In this document: in pieces, positions 27,609 to 35,447 of the stretch
Position numbering within the stretch: position 1 is the first letter of the stretch
Layout: every line of letters starts with the position of its first letter
Assembly: GCA_027624335.1 (NCBI GenBank)
Contig: JAQBWV010000045.1
Span: 1-35,447, forward strand
Length of the DNA stretch: 35,447 nt
Reading direction: 5' to 3'
From: Planctomycetota bacterium
Lineage (GTDB): Bacteria; Planctomycetota; Planctomycetia; Planctomycetales; Planctomycetaceae
Program-made: the position numbers and the translations under genes
Notes under the pieces: model-generated
What the model was told of the DNA's origin: nothing
The model's database searches: none
What the model saw: the letters and a program-made list of their open reading frames with translations, nothing else

Positions 27609-28122
27609 CCTGCCCCATTGAAAGTTTCAATCGGTCCAGGATGACAGAACACACAGGCGGATTCTGTATGGGAATGTGATGGCAGCGAGAATCTGACAAC
27701 GACAGAAGTCGATGGCGCTCATTCGTCACAAAATGCCTGGTGACAGCGAACATCCGATTTATGGACAATCCGCTTATGCACCGGTCTTATTCTGCAATTG
27801 ACCTTCGCGAGTGGCCCGACCGCGTATCGTTGGGTGCCGAATGCGCGGGATGTCTCACCCTCAGCTCGTAACCAGTTAGCGGACGTCCTGTTTCCGGTTG
27901 ATTACGGACGATTAAGCATCTTGTCGCTCCTCGACCCACCCACGCTGGACGGGCCACTCTGCGGCGTCGCCTGTACCACTTCAATTAACATCGGGACAAA
28001 CTCCGATTTTCGATTCCGCAGAATTGCCTTCGACGGTTGCACTTGAGCCGGGAAATCGAGATCAGTTACCAGCGCTGTTGGAGAAGTGAAGAGGTTACTC
28101 AGAGTCTACGAGGTTCGCTGTG
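27609..28122. other. Intergenic region between divergent TPR genes
   Basis: About 510 bases without a supportable gene. Promoters for the two divergent TPR genes should be here. Short open frames exist on both strands, but none has a family resemblance or ribosome site. I see no strong inverted repeat. Confidence 0.4.
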
Positions 28123-29295
28123 ATGGAATCTGAGGAATCCACTTCGTCGAGTCCTGCACGTCGAGGATGGCGAGTTGTCGTCGGACTATCGCTGTTTACG
28201 ATCGCGAGCGGTGTGCTCTGGAGTCTTATGCCCGCACCGGACATCGCGCGAGCACGTCGATTGCTTGCTATCGGCGATCTGGAGACGGCTCAAACCGAAT
28301 TAGAAGCGATTCTTTCTCAAGATCCTCAGCATACAGAAGCACTGCTCACGTTGGGCAACCTGCTCAGAAGCAAGCGAGACTATGTCGGCGCGACCAGTTG
28401 CTACAGTCGTGTGCGGCGTGAGTCAGCCGACTTTCGGCAAGCAAGCATCAGTCATGCTCAGACTCTTCTCGAAATGTTTGACCTTGCAGAAGCCGAACGA
28501 CAGATGCAGCGTCACCTGGAATTGTTTCCGGATGAACGATTGATCTGGGATGAGCTGCGGTGGTTGTGTTTCAATCAGTTCCGGACGCGCGACGTCGAAG
28601 AACTTTCGTATTGGTGGTTGAAAGATCATCCCAATGACACGCAGGCGTTAACTCACTTGCTGTTGGGTGTTTTTCGACCTCAGGTACCCCAGGAAGGGAC
28701 GGCGTATCTTCAACGAATGCATGCCGCATTCAGTCAACAGGCTCCGGTGATCCGTGCTCTGGCGTGGGCTGCCTGGCAGTCAGGAGGAGACAGTGTCGAC
28801 GCAAAGTGGTTCCTGGAACAGGCGTGGCAGATCTCAGCCGACGATCCTCGTACGAGGCTTCTGTCCGCCGAGATTCTGATTGAAGAACTGAACTTTGAGG
28901 CTGCAGAACGTGTACTCGGCGAAGTGCCACTTGAGGTTTCGGGCGAGATGTTTGGTGGCCAGGCCGATCGCTGGTACTGGTTGCGAAGTCGTATATTACT
29001 CGAACAGGACAAACTTGACGAAGCACTCCACCACGTTGAGCGCGCGATAGGCCGCAGCAGCGGACAGTTGGAATACATTCACTCGCAGGCAATTCTGTGC
29101 AAACAACTGGGGCGTGACCAACAAGCCACTGAGGCTTTCAACACAACTCGAACGATAGAACTATGTCGGAAGCGGTTTGCTGAGATCGCATTCAGCGGTG
29201 CCTGGGAACACCCGTCGTCTGAACTTCGCCAGGAAATCGCACACCTGTATCAGCAATGCGGCGATAATCGCGTTGCTGAGTTGTGGCGAAGATGA
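28123..29295 (+). CDS. Membrane-anchored TPR protein
   Basis: The 390-residue protein starts at the ATG at 28123, with CGAGGT 8 nt upstream; a GTG one codon earlier is the alternative. A short basic N-terminus precedes one membrane helix (VVVGLSLFTIASGVLWSL, about residues 18-36), followed by helix-repeat sequence to the end, with clear TPRs near residues 45-110 (GDLETAQTELEAILSQDPQHTEALLTLG quoted only in part: AQTELEAILSQDP) and near 290-340. It should sit in the membrane with its repeat domain outside the cytoplasm, acting as a scaffold. Its stop lies 62 nt before the start chosen for the VCBS/ASPIC protein, and an ATG overlapping the stop as ATGA is an alternative, so the two genes are co-expressed. 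Confidence 0.82.
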   Translation: MESEESTSSSPARRGWRVVVGLSLFTIASGVLWSLMPAPDIARARRLLAIGDLETAQTELEAILSQDPQHTEALLTLGNLLRSKRDYVGATSCYSRVRRESADFRQASISHAQTLLEMFDLAEAERQMQRHLELFPDERLIWDELRWLCFNQFRTRDVEELSYWWLKDHPNDTQALTHLLLGVFRPQVPQEGTAYLQRMHAAFSQQAPVIRALAWAAWQSGGDSVDAKWFLEQAWQISADDPRTRLLSAEILIEELNFEAAERVLGEVPLEVSGEMFGGQADRWYWLRSRILLEQDKLDEALHHVERAIGRSSGQLEYIHSQAILCKQLGRDQQATEAFNTTRTIELCRKRFAEIAFSGAWEHPSSELRQEIAHLYQQCGDNRVAELWRR

Positions 29296-29357
29296 CGCGA
29301 CAGGATGCAAACCAGCATCGCTCGAAACAACGGCCATCACCTGTCGAGGTATCCAGA

Positions 29358-31208
29358 ATGGAATCGATCAGCTCAACCCGTCGACGATCGATTGTTATTG
29401 ACTGCGCCACGATGGCGATCGCTCTGCTCTGCGTCAGTTGTCATGACGCCGCCAATGAATCGTCGCCCGTCGCGTTGAACGAATCCGTAACTCGTACGGC
29501 GTCAGATTCAGAGAATCCAGATCCGGAAAACAAAGTGTCCCCGGCTTGGAATCCGTTTCGCGATCACGAGGAACTGCCTGCCTCCAATTCCGGATTGCAG
29601 TTTACCGATATGGCTCAGGAATCCGACGTTGAGTTCGTTACTTATGGCAGTCCCAGCCCCGAACATTACATGACTGAGCAGAACGGGAGTGGTGTCGCTT
29701 TGCTGGATTTCGATGCGGACGGCTGGTTGGATCTGTTCCTCGCAAACGGCTCGCATCCCGATCGACCGGCGGAACTGGCGAACGCAACGCACCGGTTGTA
29801 CCGCTGCGAGGAAGCCTGGCGCTACAACGACACCACAACTGCTGCACGTGTTGCTGAGACCGGCTACGGGATGGGATGTGCCACCGGTGACTTTGACTCG
29901 GATGGCTTTACGGATCTGTTCCTCGCGGGTTACGACCAGAACCGGCTGTGGCGAAACAACGGTGATGGCACGCTGTCTGAGATAGACTTGCCGGAGTCTC
30001 CGTTTCCTCATCGCTGGAGTACCAGCGCGGCATTTGCGGACCTGGACGTTGACGGGTTTCTCGACCTGTATATCACCAACTATGTCGACTACAGCTTCGC
30101 GGATGGAGCCTGTTTCACTCAGCATCAGCCTCACCCTGTCATGATTCCCTGCGGTCCGCTGGGGCGTACAGGACAACCCGACACAGTGCTTCACAATCGC
30201 GCGAATGGATCGTTTGCTGACGTCAGTCAGGAAACGGGCATCGCACAGTTTCGCGGAAAGGGACTTGGAGTGTCGATTGCCGACTTTAATGGAGATGGCC
30301 AGTTCGACATCTACGTGGCCAACGACACCACCGAAAACCTTCTGTTTGAAAATCAGGGCGCGCTGCGGTTCTCGGAATCCGGCATGGTCAATGGTGTGGC
30401 GTTTGGTGCCGACGGGCGGGCTCGCTCTGGCATGGGCGTCGCGTGCGGTGACTGCAATGGGGATGGCTACTTTGACCTGCTTGTCACCAATTTTCAGCAC
30501 GAGCCCTGTGATTTGTTTGTCGGCTCGGACGGTTCGGGATTCGTTACGCGTAACCGCGAGATGGGTCTGGACGGAGTAACTCGGCCCACTCTTGGCTTCG
30601 GTGTATGTTTTGGTGATTTCGATCTGGACGCGGATCTGGACCTGTTTATCGCGAACGGTCATGTCTGGGACCTGTCGCCGCTCAACCTCGACTATCACTA
30701 TGCCATGAAATCGCAAGTCTTTCTTAATGAAAAGGGAAGGCAGTTTCGTGATGTGTCGGCCATGTCGGGACAATGGCTTAGTCAGCCTCGAGTTGGTCGC
30801 GCCGTGGCTATTGGCGATCTGGATAGCGATGGCGACGAAGACCTCGTCGTCACGTCACTGGAATCACCCGTGTCCCTGCTTCGGAATGATTCTGCCATGA
30901 CCGCGAACAGCCTTTCAGTCCGGCTGATCGGAATCGCAACAGCCCGTGACCCTCGCGGAGTGCGTGTCGACATGCGACTTGGAAACGTCTGGCACACACG
31001 CCGGGTGACTTCAGGTGACAGCTTTCAGGCGGCCAGTGCTACACAGGTTGTGTTTGCAACAGGTGATCACAGACAGATCGACGCAATCAAAGTCTACTGG
31101 CCAGGACGCGGCCCCGAGGAATGGCTGGACATTCCCGTAACCGCAAGGCTGACACTTACGGAAGGTGGCTCTGCAGTTCCCGAAAGTCCGTCACGAACGA
31201 AGAAGTGA
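29358..31208 (+). CDS. Exported VCBS/FG-GAP repeat protein with ASPIC/UnbV domain (CRTAC1-like)
   Basis: The protein (616 residues from this start) has a signal sequence with an Arg cluster (SSTRRRSIVIDC) and a hydrophobic run ending LLCVSC, possibly a lipoprotein cleavage site. It has seven FG-GAP/VCBS blades with Ca-binding loops, such as DFDADGWLDLFLANG, DFDSDGFTDLFLAGY, DFNGDGQFDIYVAND and DLDSDGDEDLVVTSL, forming a beta-propeller. The C-terminal ASPIC/UnbV domain includes DPRGVRVDMRLG and QIDAIKVYWPGRGPEEW. I chose ATG 29358 because GAGGT lies 8 nt before it and the signal peptide becomes compact; ATG 29292, overlapping the upstream stop as ATGA, is a real alternative adding 22 residues. 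TPR plus CRTAC1-type pairs recur in planctomycetes; the function is probably surface adhesion or binding. Confidence 0.88.
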   Translation: MESISSTRRRSIVIDCATMAIALLCVSCHDAANESSPVALNESVTRTASDSENPDPENKVSPAWNPFRDHEELPASNSGLQFTDMAQESDVEFVTYGSPSPEHYMTEQNGSGVALLDFDADGWLDLFLANGSHPDRPAELANATHRLYRCEEAWRYNDTTTAARVAETGYGMGCATGDFDSDGFTDLFLAGYDQNRLWRNNGDGTLSEIDLPESPFPHRWSTSAAFADLDVDGFLDLYITNYVDYSFADGACFTQHQPHPVMIPCGPLGRTGQPDTVLHNRANGSFADVSQETGIAQFRGKGLGVSIADFNGDGQFDIYVANDTTENLLFENQGALRFSESGMVNGVAFGADGRARSGMGVACGDCNGDGYFDLLVTNFQHEPCDLFVGSDGSGFVTRNREMGLDGVTRPTLGFGVCFGDFDLDADLDLFIANGHVWDLSPLNLDYHYAMKSQVFLNEKGRQFRDVSAMSGQWLSQPRVGRAVAIGDLDSDGDEDLVVTSLESPVSLLRNDSAMTANSLSVRLIGIATARDPRGVRVDMRLGNVWHTRRVTSGDSFQAASATQVVFATGDHRQIDAIKVYWPGRGPEEWLDIPVTARLTLTEGGSAVPESPSRTKK

Positions 31209-31349
31209 TTTTTCAAAGCGGAGTCAGGCTACAAAACATTCAGGCAACACTCGTCGCAGTTCTGAAACACAGAAGCAGTCGAGACAAATCCCTTCAGACG
31301 AAGACTGAAGTTGCGATTGTCAGCACGAAGCGATTCTCCACTTCGTCAA

Positions 31350-32297
31350 TCAGAAGTCGCCGGGAATCTCTTCCCCCCGCGGAGTGCCAAGTGCGTGCCA
31401 TGTATTGCCGTCAATACTGTCACCAACAAACGACACTTTGCCATCGCAAAACAGAACATGAACGCCACCTGTGTGCCAGCTTGTCGCGTTGCTGGCGTTG
31501 TAGCCGGCGTACTGGGAGACCGCACTGTTCGGAGTCGATAGCGGCCCGATCGAATAGAGTGTGCTGTTGTAAAAGGGATCCGCCCAGCCACGACCTCGGT
31601 AACCCGCCCAGGCAGCGTTGAGGGCACCGCTGACATAGGTGTCACGGCCCTGAGCTGTTTCAGAGAATGCCATCGTCTGGCTGGTTCCGTCAGAAACACT
31701 GGCCAGGCGGAAACGGCCATCCGCCGGTCCCCCTGCTTCTTCCTGGATGCCACGACGGAGTGCAAATACACCGTTCACCGTAGTACTTCCATGCCGTCCG
31801 CAACCTCCCCAGCCATGGTGTGTTCCAGCTCCTGGATAGCTATGAGGGTGCACTGGAACGCCAGAAGGGTACCTCGAAGTTTGCATGATCATCGTAGGTG
31901 AGCTGGGACAGATATACGCTTTAATAGGCTGACTGATCAGGGCGGCATTCACGCCCTGGTCAACTCGCACGTTAAAGTCTAACTGCTCATACAGGTTGAC
32001 CTGGTCAATGAACGGCAACAGCATCATGTGAACGGTAAACCCATTTCCCCAGTCAGCATTATCGCAGCAACAACTCCGCCCCCTGACGACGTAAGCACCT
32101 TGAGGGAATACGCCTGCGGTGACATCCAGGTAGTTGTGTAATGCCAGGCCAATCTGTTTGAGATTGTTCTGGCACTGCGATCGCCGGGCAGCCTCACGTG
32201 CCTGCTGTACGGCAGGCAGCAGCAAGGCGACCAGTATCGCGATGATGGCGATCACCACGAGCAACTCAATCAGCGTGAACGCGCTTCGCTTTTTCAC
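31350..32297 (-). CDS. DUF1559 prepilin-like protein
   Basis: The 315-residue protein begins with a type IV prepilin motif, [16 protein letters not shown], after a short basic leader (MKKRSA), followed by [17 protein letters not shown] and [15 protein letters not shown], the hallmark of the DUF1559 family that is greatly expanded in planctomycetes. The C-terminus has the conserved [19 protein letters not shown] segment. It would be processed by prepilin peptidase and assembled as a pseudopilin or surface protein. The start is GTG at 32297 with a perfect AAGGAGA 8 nt upstream. A run of three Cys near residue 75 (RSCCCDN) is unusual. It follows a small lipoprotein gene by 92 nt, a standard pairing. 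Confidence 0.93.
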   Translation of the reverse strand: MKKRSAFTLIELLVVIAIIAILVALLLPAVQQAREAARRSQCQNNLKQIGLALHNYLDVTAGVFPQGAYVVRGRSCCCDNADWGNGFTVHMMLLPFIDQVNLYEQLDFNVRVDQGVNAALISQPIKAYICPSSPTMIMQTSRYPSGVPVHPHSYPGAGTHHGWGGCGRHGSTTVNGVFALRRGIQEEAGGPADGRFRLASVSDGTSQTMAFSETAQGRDTYVSGALNAAWAGYRGRGWADPFYNSTLYSIGPLSTPNSAVSQYAGYNASNATSWHTGGVHVLFCDGKVSFVGDSIDGNTWHALGTPRGEEIPGDF

Positions 32298-32389
32298 AAT
32301 CAGGTCTCCTTAAGACCAAGTAAACACAGTCACTTCCCGGCAGGCCGCAGATCTGTTGAAAATTCAAAATGATCAGATGATTTGCACCT

Positions 32390-32833
32390 CTACGGCAGTG
32401 AGTCGAGCAAAAAATTGAATTCAGTATTCGTGCCTGACACGCTGGCGGATGGAGCGTTGTCGCCCTTGTACTTGCTCAGCGAAGTATCTGTCACTGGCAG
32501 TTCCGCCGGTGCCATACCTGGATCGTCGGGCAACTCTCCCGCTTGCTCAAACAGGATTGTGTACTCACCAGGATAGATGGTCGGCAGACTGTATACGCCT
32601 TGATCGTCTGTTTTGGACCGCTGAGTTCGAAACTCTGCGGGAAGGCCGCTGTTACAGTGAAAGATCACTGTCAGCTCTGTGAGAGGCTTCCCATCCAGAG
32701 TAACTTTCCCGCTGACACTGACAGGGGACCCATGAGGGGAACCCCCACAACCCATCGCCATAAGAGAAATCGCGATCGCCACGAGGTTCCGGCAACTTTT
32801 CCAGAATGCCGTTCGCGATTGACTGTTCAACAT
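32390..32833 (-). CDS. Small lipoprotein, carboxypeptidase-regulatory-like fold
   Basis: The 147-residue protein starts at the ATG at 32833, with GGAG 6 nt upstream; another ATG at 32851 has no ribosome site. The signal peptide ends LMAMGC, with Cys as the likely lipidated residue, then GGSPHG. The mature part has VSVSGKVTLDGKPLTELTV and a later GVYSLPTIYPGEYTILFE, the pattern of the transthyretin/carboxypeptidase-regulatory-like domain common in planctomycete lipoproteins next to DUF1559 genes. It is probably outer-surface or periplasmic, with no catalytic residues. It is co-transcribed with the downstream DUF1559 gene. Confidence 0.85.
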   Translation of the reverse strand: MLNSQSRTAFWKSCRNLVAIAISLMAMGCGGSPHGSPVSVSGKVTLDGKPLTELTVIFHCNSGLPAEFRTQRSKTDDQGVYSLPTIYPGEYTILFEQAGELPDDPGMAPAELPVTDTSLSKYKGDNAPSASVSGTNTEFNFLLDSLP

Positions 32834-32970
32834 TCCCAGCTCCAACAACATCTATTCTGACGATACTCACTACTGCATTTCATCTCACCCGCAACGACTT
32901 CACGCCCCGAACATGTTAAGCAACGTCGGATCGGCGAGGAAGTACATCGTAAGGTCGATCTTTGCATGCC

Positions 32971-33870
32971 TTACAGGCGATTCAACAATTCCGCTTTCTT
33001 GATCGCGAATTCTTCTTCGGTGACATAGCCCTTGTCGCGAAGTCCGCCGAGTCGTTCCAGTGTTTCAATAATACTGTCACTGTCCGGCAATGACGGAGAT
33101 TGTCCGCCACGGACGGCGGACGGCGCCGTGCAGAATTCAGAACGCGGCTCTGCGTTCTGGTGTGTTGACCGGACGTTCGTGTCGTCGACGACAGACGCCG
33201 GTGCCAACGGAGCGGGGACCGGAGCGGCTGGTTGGGTGATTCCGTTTCGTGAGATCACGGGCAGAGTCGATAGATTCACAGTTCCGTACTGACTCGTGAA
33301 GGTGATCGATCCACCAACACCCTGCTGCTGCGAGAAGCCTCCGATCTGGTGGTCCTGGGTATCATAAACCCAGATGTCGCCTCCAGTTTTCACGGCCAAT
33401 CGTCGGCTGTTCGCAAAATAGGCGTAGCGAACATGATTTTGTGACCCCACAGCGTTTGGAATTCCCATGTCCTGCGACCACCAATTGGCTTCGAGATCGG
33501 GGACAAACAGACTGTTGCCGGATCCCACCGCACCGCCAGCCTGCATCTGCGAATTCGTTCCATTCTGGCTTTGCGACTGAAACGATCCGCTGACGGGCGT
33601 CGACTGGTGATTGGCCAGTTCGTTGGCAATATCGCTGCAGATACTGTCGACGCGGTACTTCAAATGGTTGTTGAACAGGTCACTGACCATCGTCATGCCA
33701 CCACGCATCCACTGTCCGCAACCACCGAATTCCGAATGGTTGAACTGTGCCATGGTACCGTTGCCATTCTGAACGGCAATCAGCATGTGAGTGACCGCGT
33801 CAGTGGACACCCCATGGCGCTGTGACAGCGATTGGACAAGTTGAACTCCAGCATCCGAAAGAACGGGCAT
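32971..33870 (-). CDS. SHOCT-domain protein
   Basis: The 299-residue protein has a conserved N-terminal region (MPVLSDAGVQLVQSLSQRHG, then GTMAQFNHSEFGGCGQWM and GGMTMVSDLFNNHLK), a Gln/Ser/Gly-rich linker, and a middle domain with NHVRYAYFANSRRLAVK and HQIGGFSQQQG. A low-complexity Ala/Pro segment leads to a C-terminal SHOCT motif (LERLGGLRDKGYVTEEEF, then KKAELLNRL). I know this architecture from SHOCT proteins of other bacteria, where the function is unknown; SHOCT itself is thought to aid oligomerisation. No signal peptide is seen. I chose the ATG at 33870 because homologues as I recall them begin at this point; an in-frame ATG at 33894 would add eight residues. Confidence 0.8.
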   Translation of the reverse strand: MPVLSDAGVQLVQSLSQRHGVSTDAVTHMLIAVQNGNGTMAQFNHSEFGGCGQWMRGGMTMVSDLFNNHLKYRVDSICSDIANELANHQSTPVSGSFQSQSQNGTNSQMQAGGAVGSGNSLFVPDLEANWWSQDMGIPNAVGSQNHVRYAYFANSRRLAVKTGGDIWVYDTQDHQIGGFSQQQGVGGSITFTSQYGTVNLSTLPVISRNGITQPAAPVPAPLAPASVVDDTNVRSTHQNAEPRSEFCTAPSAVRGGQSPSLPDSDSIIETLERLGGLRDKGYVTEEEFAIKKAELLNRL

Positions 33871-34314
33871 TGATCGAACTTCGTGAAAGGGCATTTGAAA
33901 ACGATTAAGAAGCAGCCAACCTCAGCCTGTCTGAACCAGCTTGGCCTCGATACTGATTCTCCCCGTCGAATGACGACAGCGGAAGCAGCGAATTGCGGGA
34001 TTGCCCTTCTCTACCGTAAATAAGACTTTCAAAACAGCAGCTCACGACAATTCGCAGATGCTCGTAAAACTCTGCCCAAAACCAACGTCGGCGTTAACAA
34101 AACCAGAAACCAGCATTTTCGTTTGCCCGAAATCGTCAACTGTTGCGTGATGTCGCCGCTGTGAGAGTCAGCAGAATCGCAGCGGGAAACGAGACAACCA
34201 GCGAAAACCGTCAACGTTTCTGGATTATCGTCTGCGACTTCCCGTTCGATCTCAGCTGCGAGAGTCGTATGGATTGTTGACCTCTGATCTCGTCTGACTG
34301 CAAAGGGCTTCCCG
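33871..34314. other. Intergenic region between divergent SHOCT and transglutaminase genes
   Basis: About 440 bases hold the divergent promoters. TTGACC at about 34277 is a possible -35 element for the transglutaminase gene, but I cannot find a good -10 partner. No gene, repeat or strong hairpin is visible. Confidence 0.35.
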
Positions 34315-35157
34315 ATGGTGCGCATTGATGTCGGCTGCGACCTGACGTATCAGGTTCGTTCCCCCACCGTGTTCCTGTTTCAGATTGCCGCTGCCCGAAA
34401 CAACCACCAACAGATTCTCGCCGAAGAACTGCGGCAGAACCCACCATTGAATGTAGAGCGATGTCAGATCGGGACGGATGGCAATCAACTGCAACGAGTC
34501 GTCGTTGCGCCCTGCGAATTTCGGGTGTCCTACCGTGCGACCGTGGAATTGACGCCCCAGACACAAAACTCCAATGACATCGGCGAGTCACCGATTTCTC
34601 AGACGCCGCCGGAAGTTCTGACCTATCTGAATCCCAGTCGCTATTGTGAAAGCGATCTTCTGGCGAGGTTCGCCTTCGAAGAGTTCGGACAGCTGTATCC
34701 TGGCTTCAGCCGAGTCCAGGCAATCTGCAATTGGGTCTTCGGGCAACTGGACTACACGCCGGGCAGCACCATTGCGACGACGACAGCCGCCGACGTTCTG
34801 CTGCAAAGAACGGGCGTGTGTCGCGACTATGCCCACCTGGCGATTGCGTTGTGTCGAGCAATCGGAATTCCGGCGAGGTATGTCGCTGGCTATGCATTGA
34901 ATCTGCACCCATCGGACTTTCACGGATTCATGGAAGCTTTTCTTGATGGGAAATGGTACCTGTTCGACCCGACACGGCTGACTTCAACGCTGGGACTGGT
35001 TCGAATCGGTACCGGACGCGACGCGGCAGACGTATCGGTGGCGACACTGACGGGCAGCGCCCTGCTGACTCAACAGGCGGTGTGGGCGACCGGCGCAAAC
35101 GATAGCGCTGATCCTGTCGACGACGGCACTGGATCAAGCGCGGTTTCAACCGCATGA
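34315..35157 (+). CDS. Transglutaminase-like cysteine protease-fold protein
   Basis: The 280-residue protein has an N-terminal beta domain (about 1-100, starting MVRIDVGCDLTYQV) and a transglutaminase-like core. The triad is Cys169 in TGVCRDYAHLAIALCRAIG, His203 in HGFMEAFL and Asp218 in WYLFDPTR, all well spaced for the family. The closing ~60 residues are variable. Bacterial members of this group act as proteases or amide hydrolases more often than as cross-linkers; the substrate is unknown. No signal peptide is visible. It is divergent from the SHOCT gene, which may indicate shared regulation. The ATG at 34315 is the first start of the frame; the ribosome site is weak. Confidence 0.88.
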   Translation: MVRIDVGCDLTYQVRSPTVFLFQIAAARNNHQQILAEELRQNPPLNVERCQIGTDGNQLQRVVVAPCEFRVSYRATVELTPQTQNSNDIGESPISQTPPEVLTYLNPSRYCESDLLARFAFEEFGQLYPGFSRVQAICNWVFGQLDYTPGSTIATTTAADVLLQRTGVCRDYAHLAIALCRAIGIPARYVAGYALNLHPSDFHGFMEAFLDGKWYLFDPTRLTSTLGLVRIGTGRDAADVSVATLTGSALLTQQAVWATGANDSADPVDDGTGSSAVSTA

Positions 35158-35447
35158 GATTCTTCGTTACGTCGCACACCGACTGACGGCGATGAGCCAA
35201 CTGAACCACTATCGAGGGGCAACCGCCAACATTGACCGTACCACTGGACAAAGCCACGTTTTCGAGTGTCGAGTGGACTCCGTTCAGCAGCACGCAGATG
35301 TCTGAGGTTTTTCCAATGATGTTTGTGACGCCAGGAACCAGGCAACAGCTTCAAGCATCTTCATGTGCTTCGGTCATTTCAGAATCGTGGTCTGGAGCGT
35401 TCGACCGGAACAGTCCCACCGGGAAATGGATCATGCGAAGCGGAGTC

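Noticed and set aside
29508-30773. Minus-strand open frame of 421 codons opposite the VCBS/ASPIC gene
   Set aside because: The sense strand carries seven clear Ca-binding repeats; the antisense translation only mirrors their periodic sequence and has no start signal.
31200-31349. Small stems (CTTCAG...CTGAAG and CGAAG...CTTCG) between the convergent ASPIC and DUF1559 genes as terminators
   Set aside because: Stems are only 5-6 bp with no T-run, too weak to report as features.

Overview
The window looks like chromosomal DNA of a planctomycete (Planctomycetota, probably Planctomycetales/Planctomycetaceae-like; the species cannot be fixed from sequence alone). The evidence is a set of families that together are nearly diagnostic: a DUF1559 prepilin-like protein with a companion small lipoprotein, a DUF1587/1592/1588/1585-type cytochrome ('PSD' group) paired with a Tat-exported DUF1552 protein, a DUF1571 protein, a planctomycete-type ECF sigma factor beside an LRR protein, an exported CRTAC1-like VCBS/ASPIC-UnbV protein, and intergenic palindromes of a kind common in these genomes. 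I see no tRNA, rRNA, CRISPR, transposase or phage gene.

Layout. 1-1104: 3' end of an LRR protein facing an ECF sigma factor across a hairpin. 1482-5557: lactate permease (lldP) facing sucCD (succinyl-CoA synthetase) across a repeat-derived inverted repeat; a 56-nt dispersed repeat flanks this block on both sides in opposite orientation. 6322-10222: an exported alpha/alpha-toroid-like protein facing an exported prolyl oligopeptidase, with a strong shared terminator. 10605-15225: two-gene unit of a di-haem PSD-type protein and a DUF1552 protein. 15297-24520: a five-gene minus-strand nitrate assimilation operon, in transcription order narK transporter, NirB-NirD fused nitrite reductase, GNAT acetyltransferase, a fused DmsB-DmsC-like Fe-S/membrane anchor protein, and the molybdopterin nitrate reductase. 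25195-26137: DUF1571 protein with a textbook terminator. 26138-27608: an interval that reads as decayed genes (short TPR protein, orphan PEP-CTERM-like tail, one small hypothetical frame). 28123-31208: TPR membrane protein followed by an FG-GAP/ASPIC protein. 31350-32833: DUF1559 protein and its lipoprotein partner. 32971-35157: divergent SHOCT-domain protein and transglutaminase-like protein. 35158-35447: nothing I can support.

How it fits together. The centre of interest is nitrate use. NarK would import nitrate, the molybdoenzyme would reduce it to nitrite, and NirBD would take nitrite to ammonium with NAD(P)H. The fused DmsBC-like protein, only 6 nt upstream of the reductase gene, is the obvious electron donor; it suggests that an enzyme of assimilatory type draws electrons from membrane quinol instead of soluble ferredoxin or NADH. 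None of these enzymes shows an export signal, so the reaction should be cytoplasmic. The second theme is small palindromic or repeated elements in the gaps between genes, and in one case inside the nitrate reductase reading frame without breaking it. No wholly new system is evident. The most unusual items are the membrane-coupled nitrate reductase operon, the in-frame palindrome in its catalytic gene, and the repeat families.
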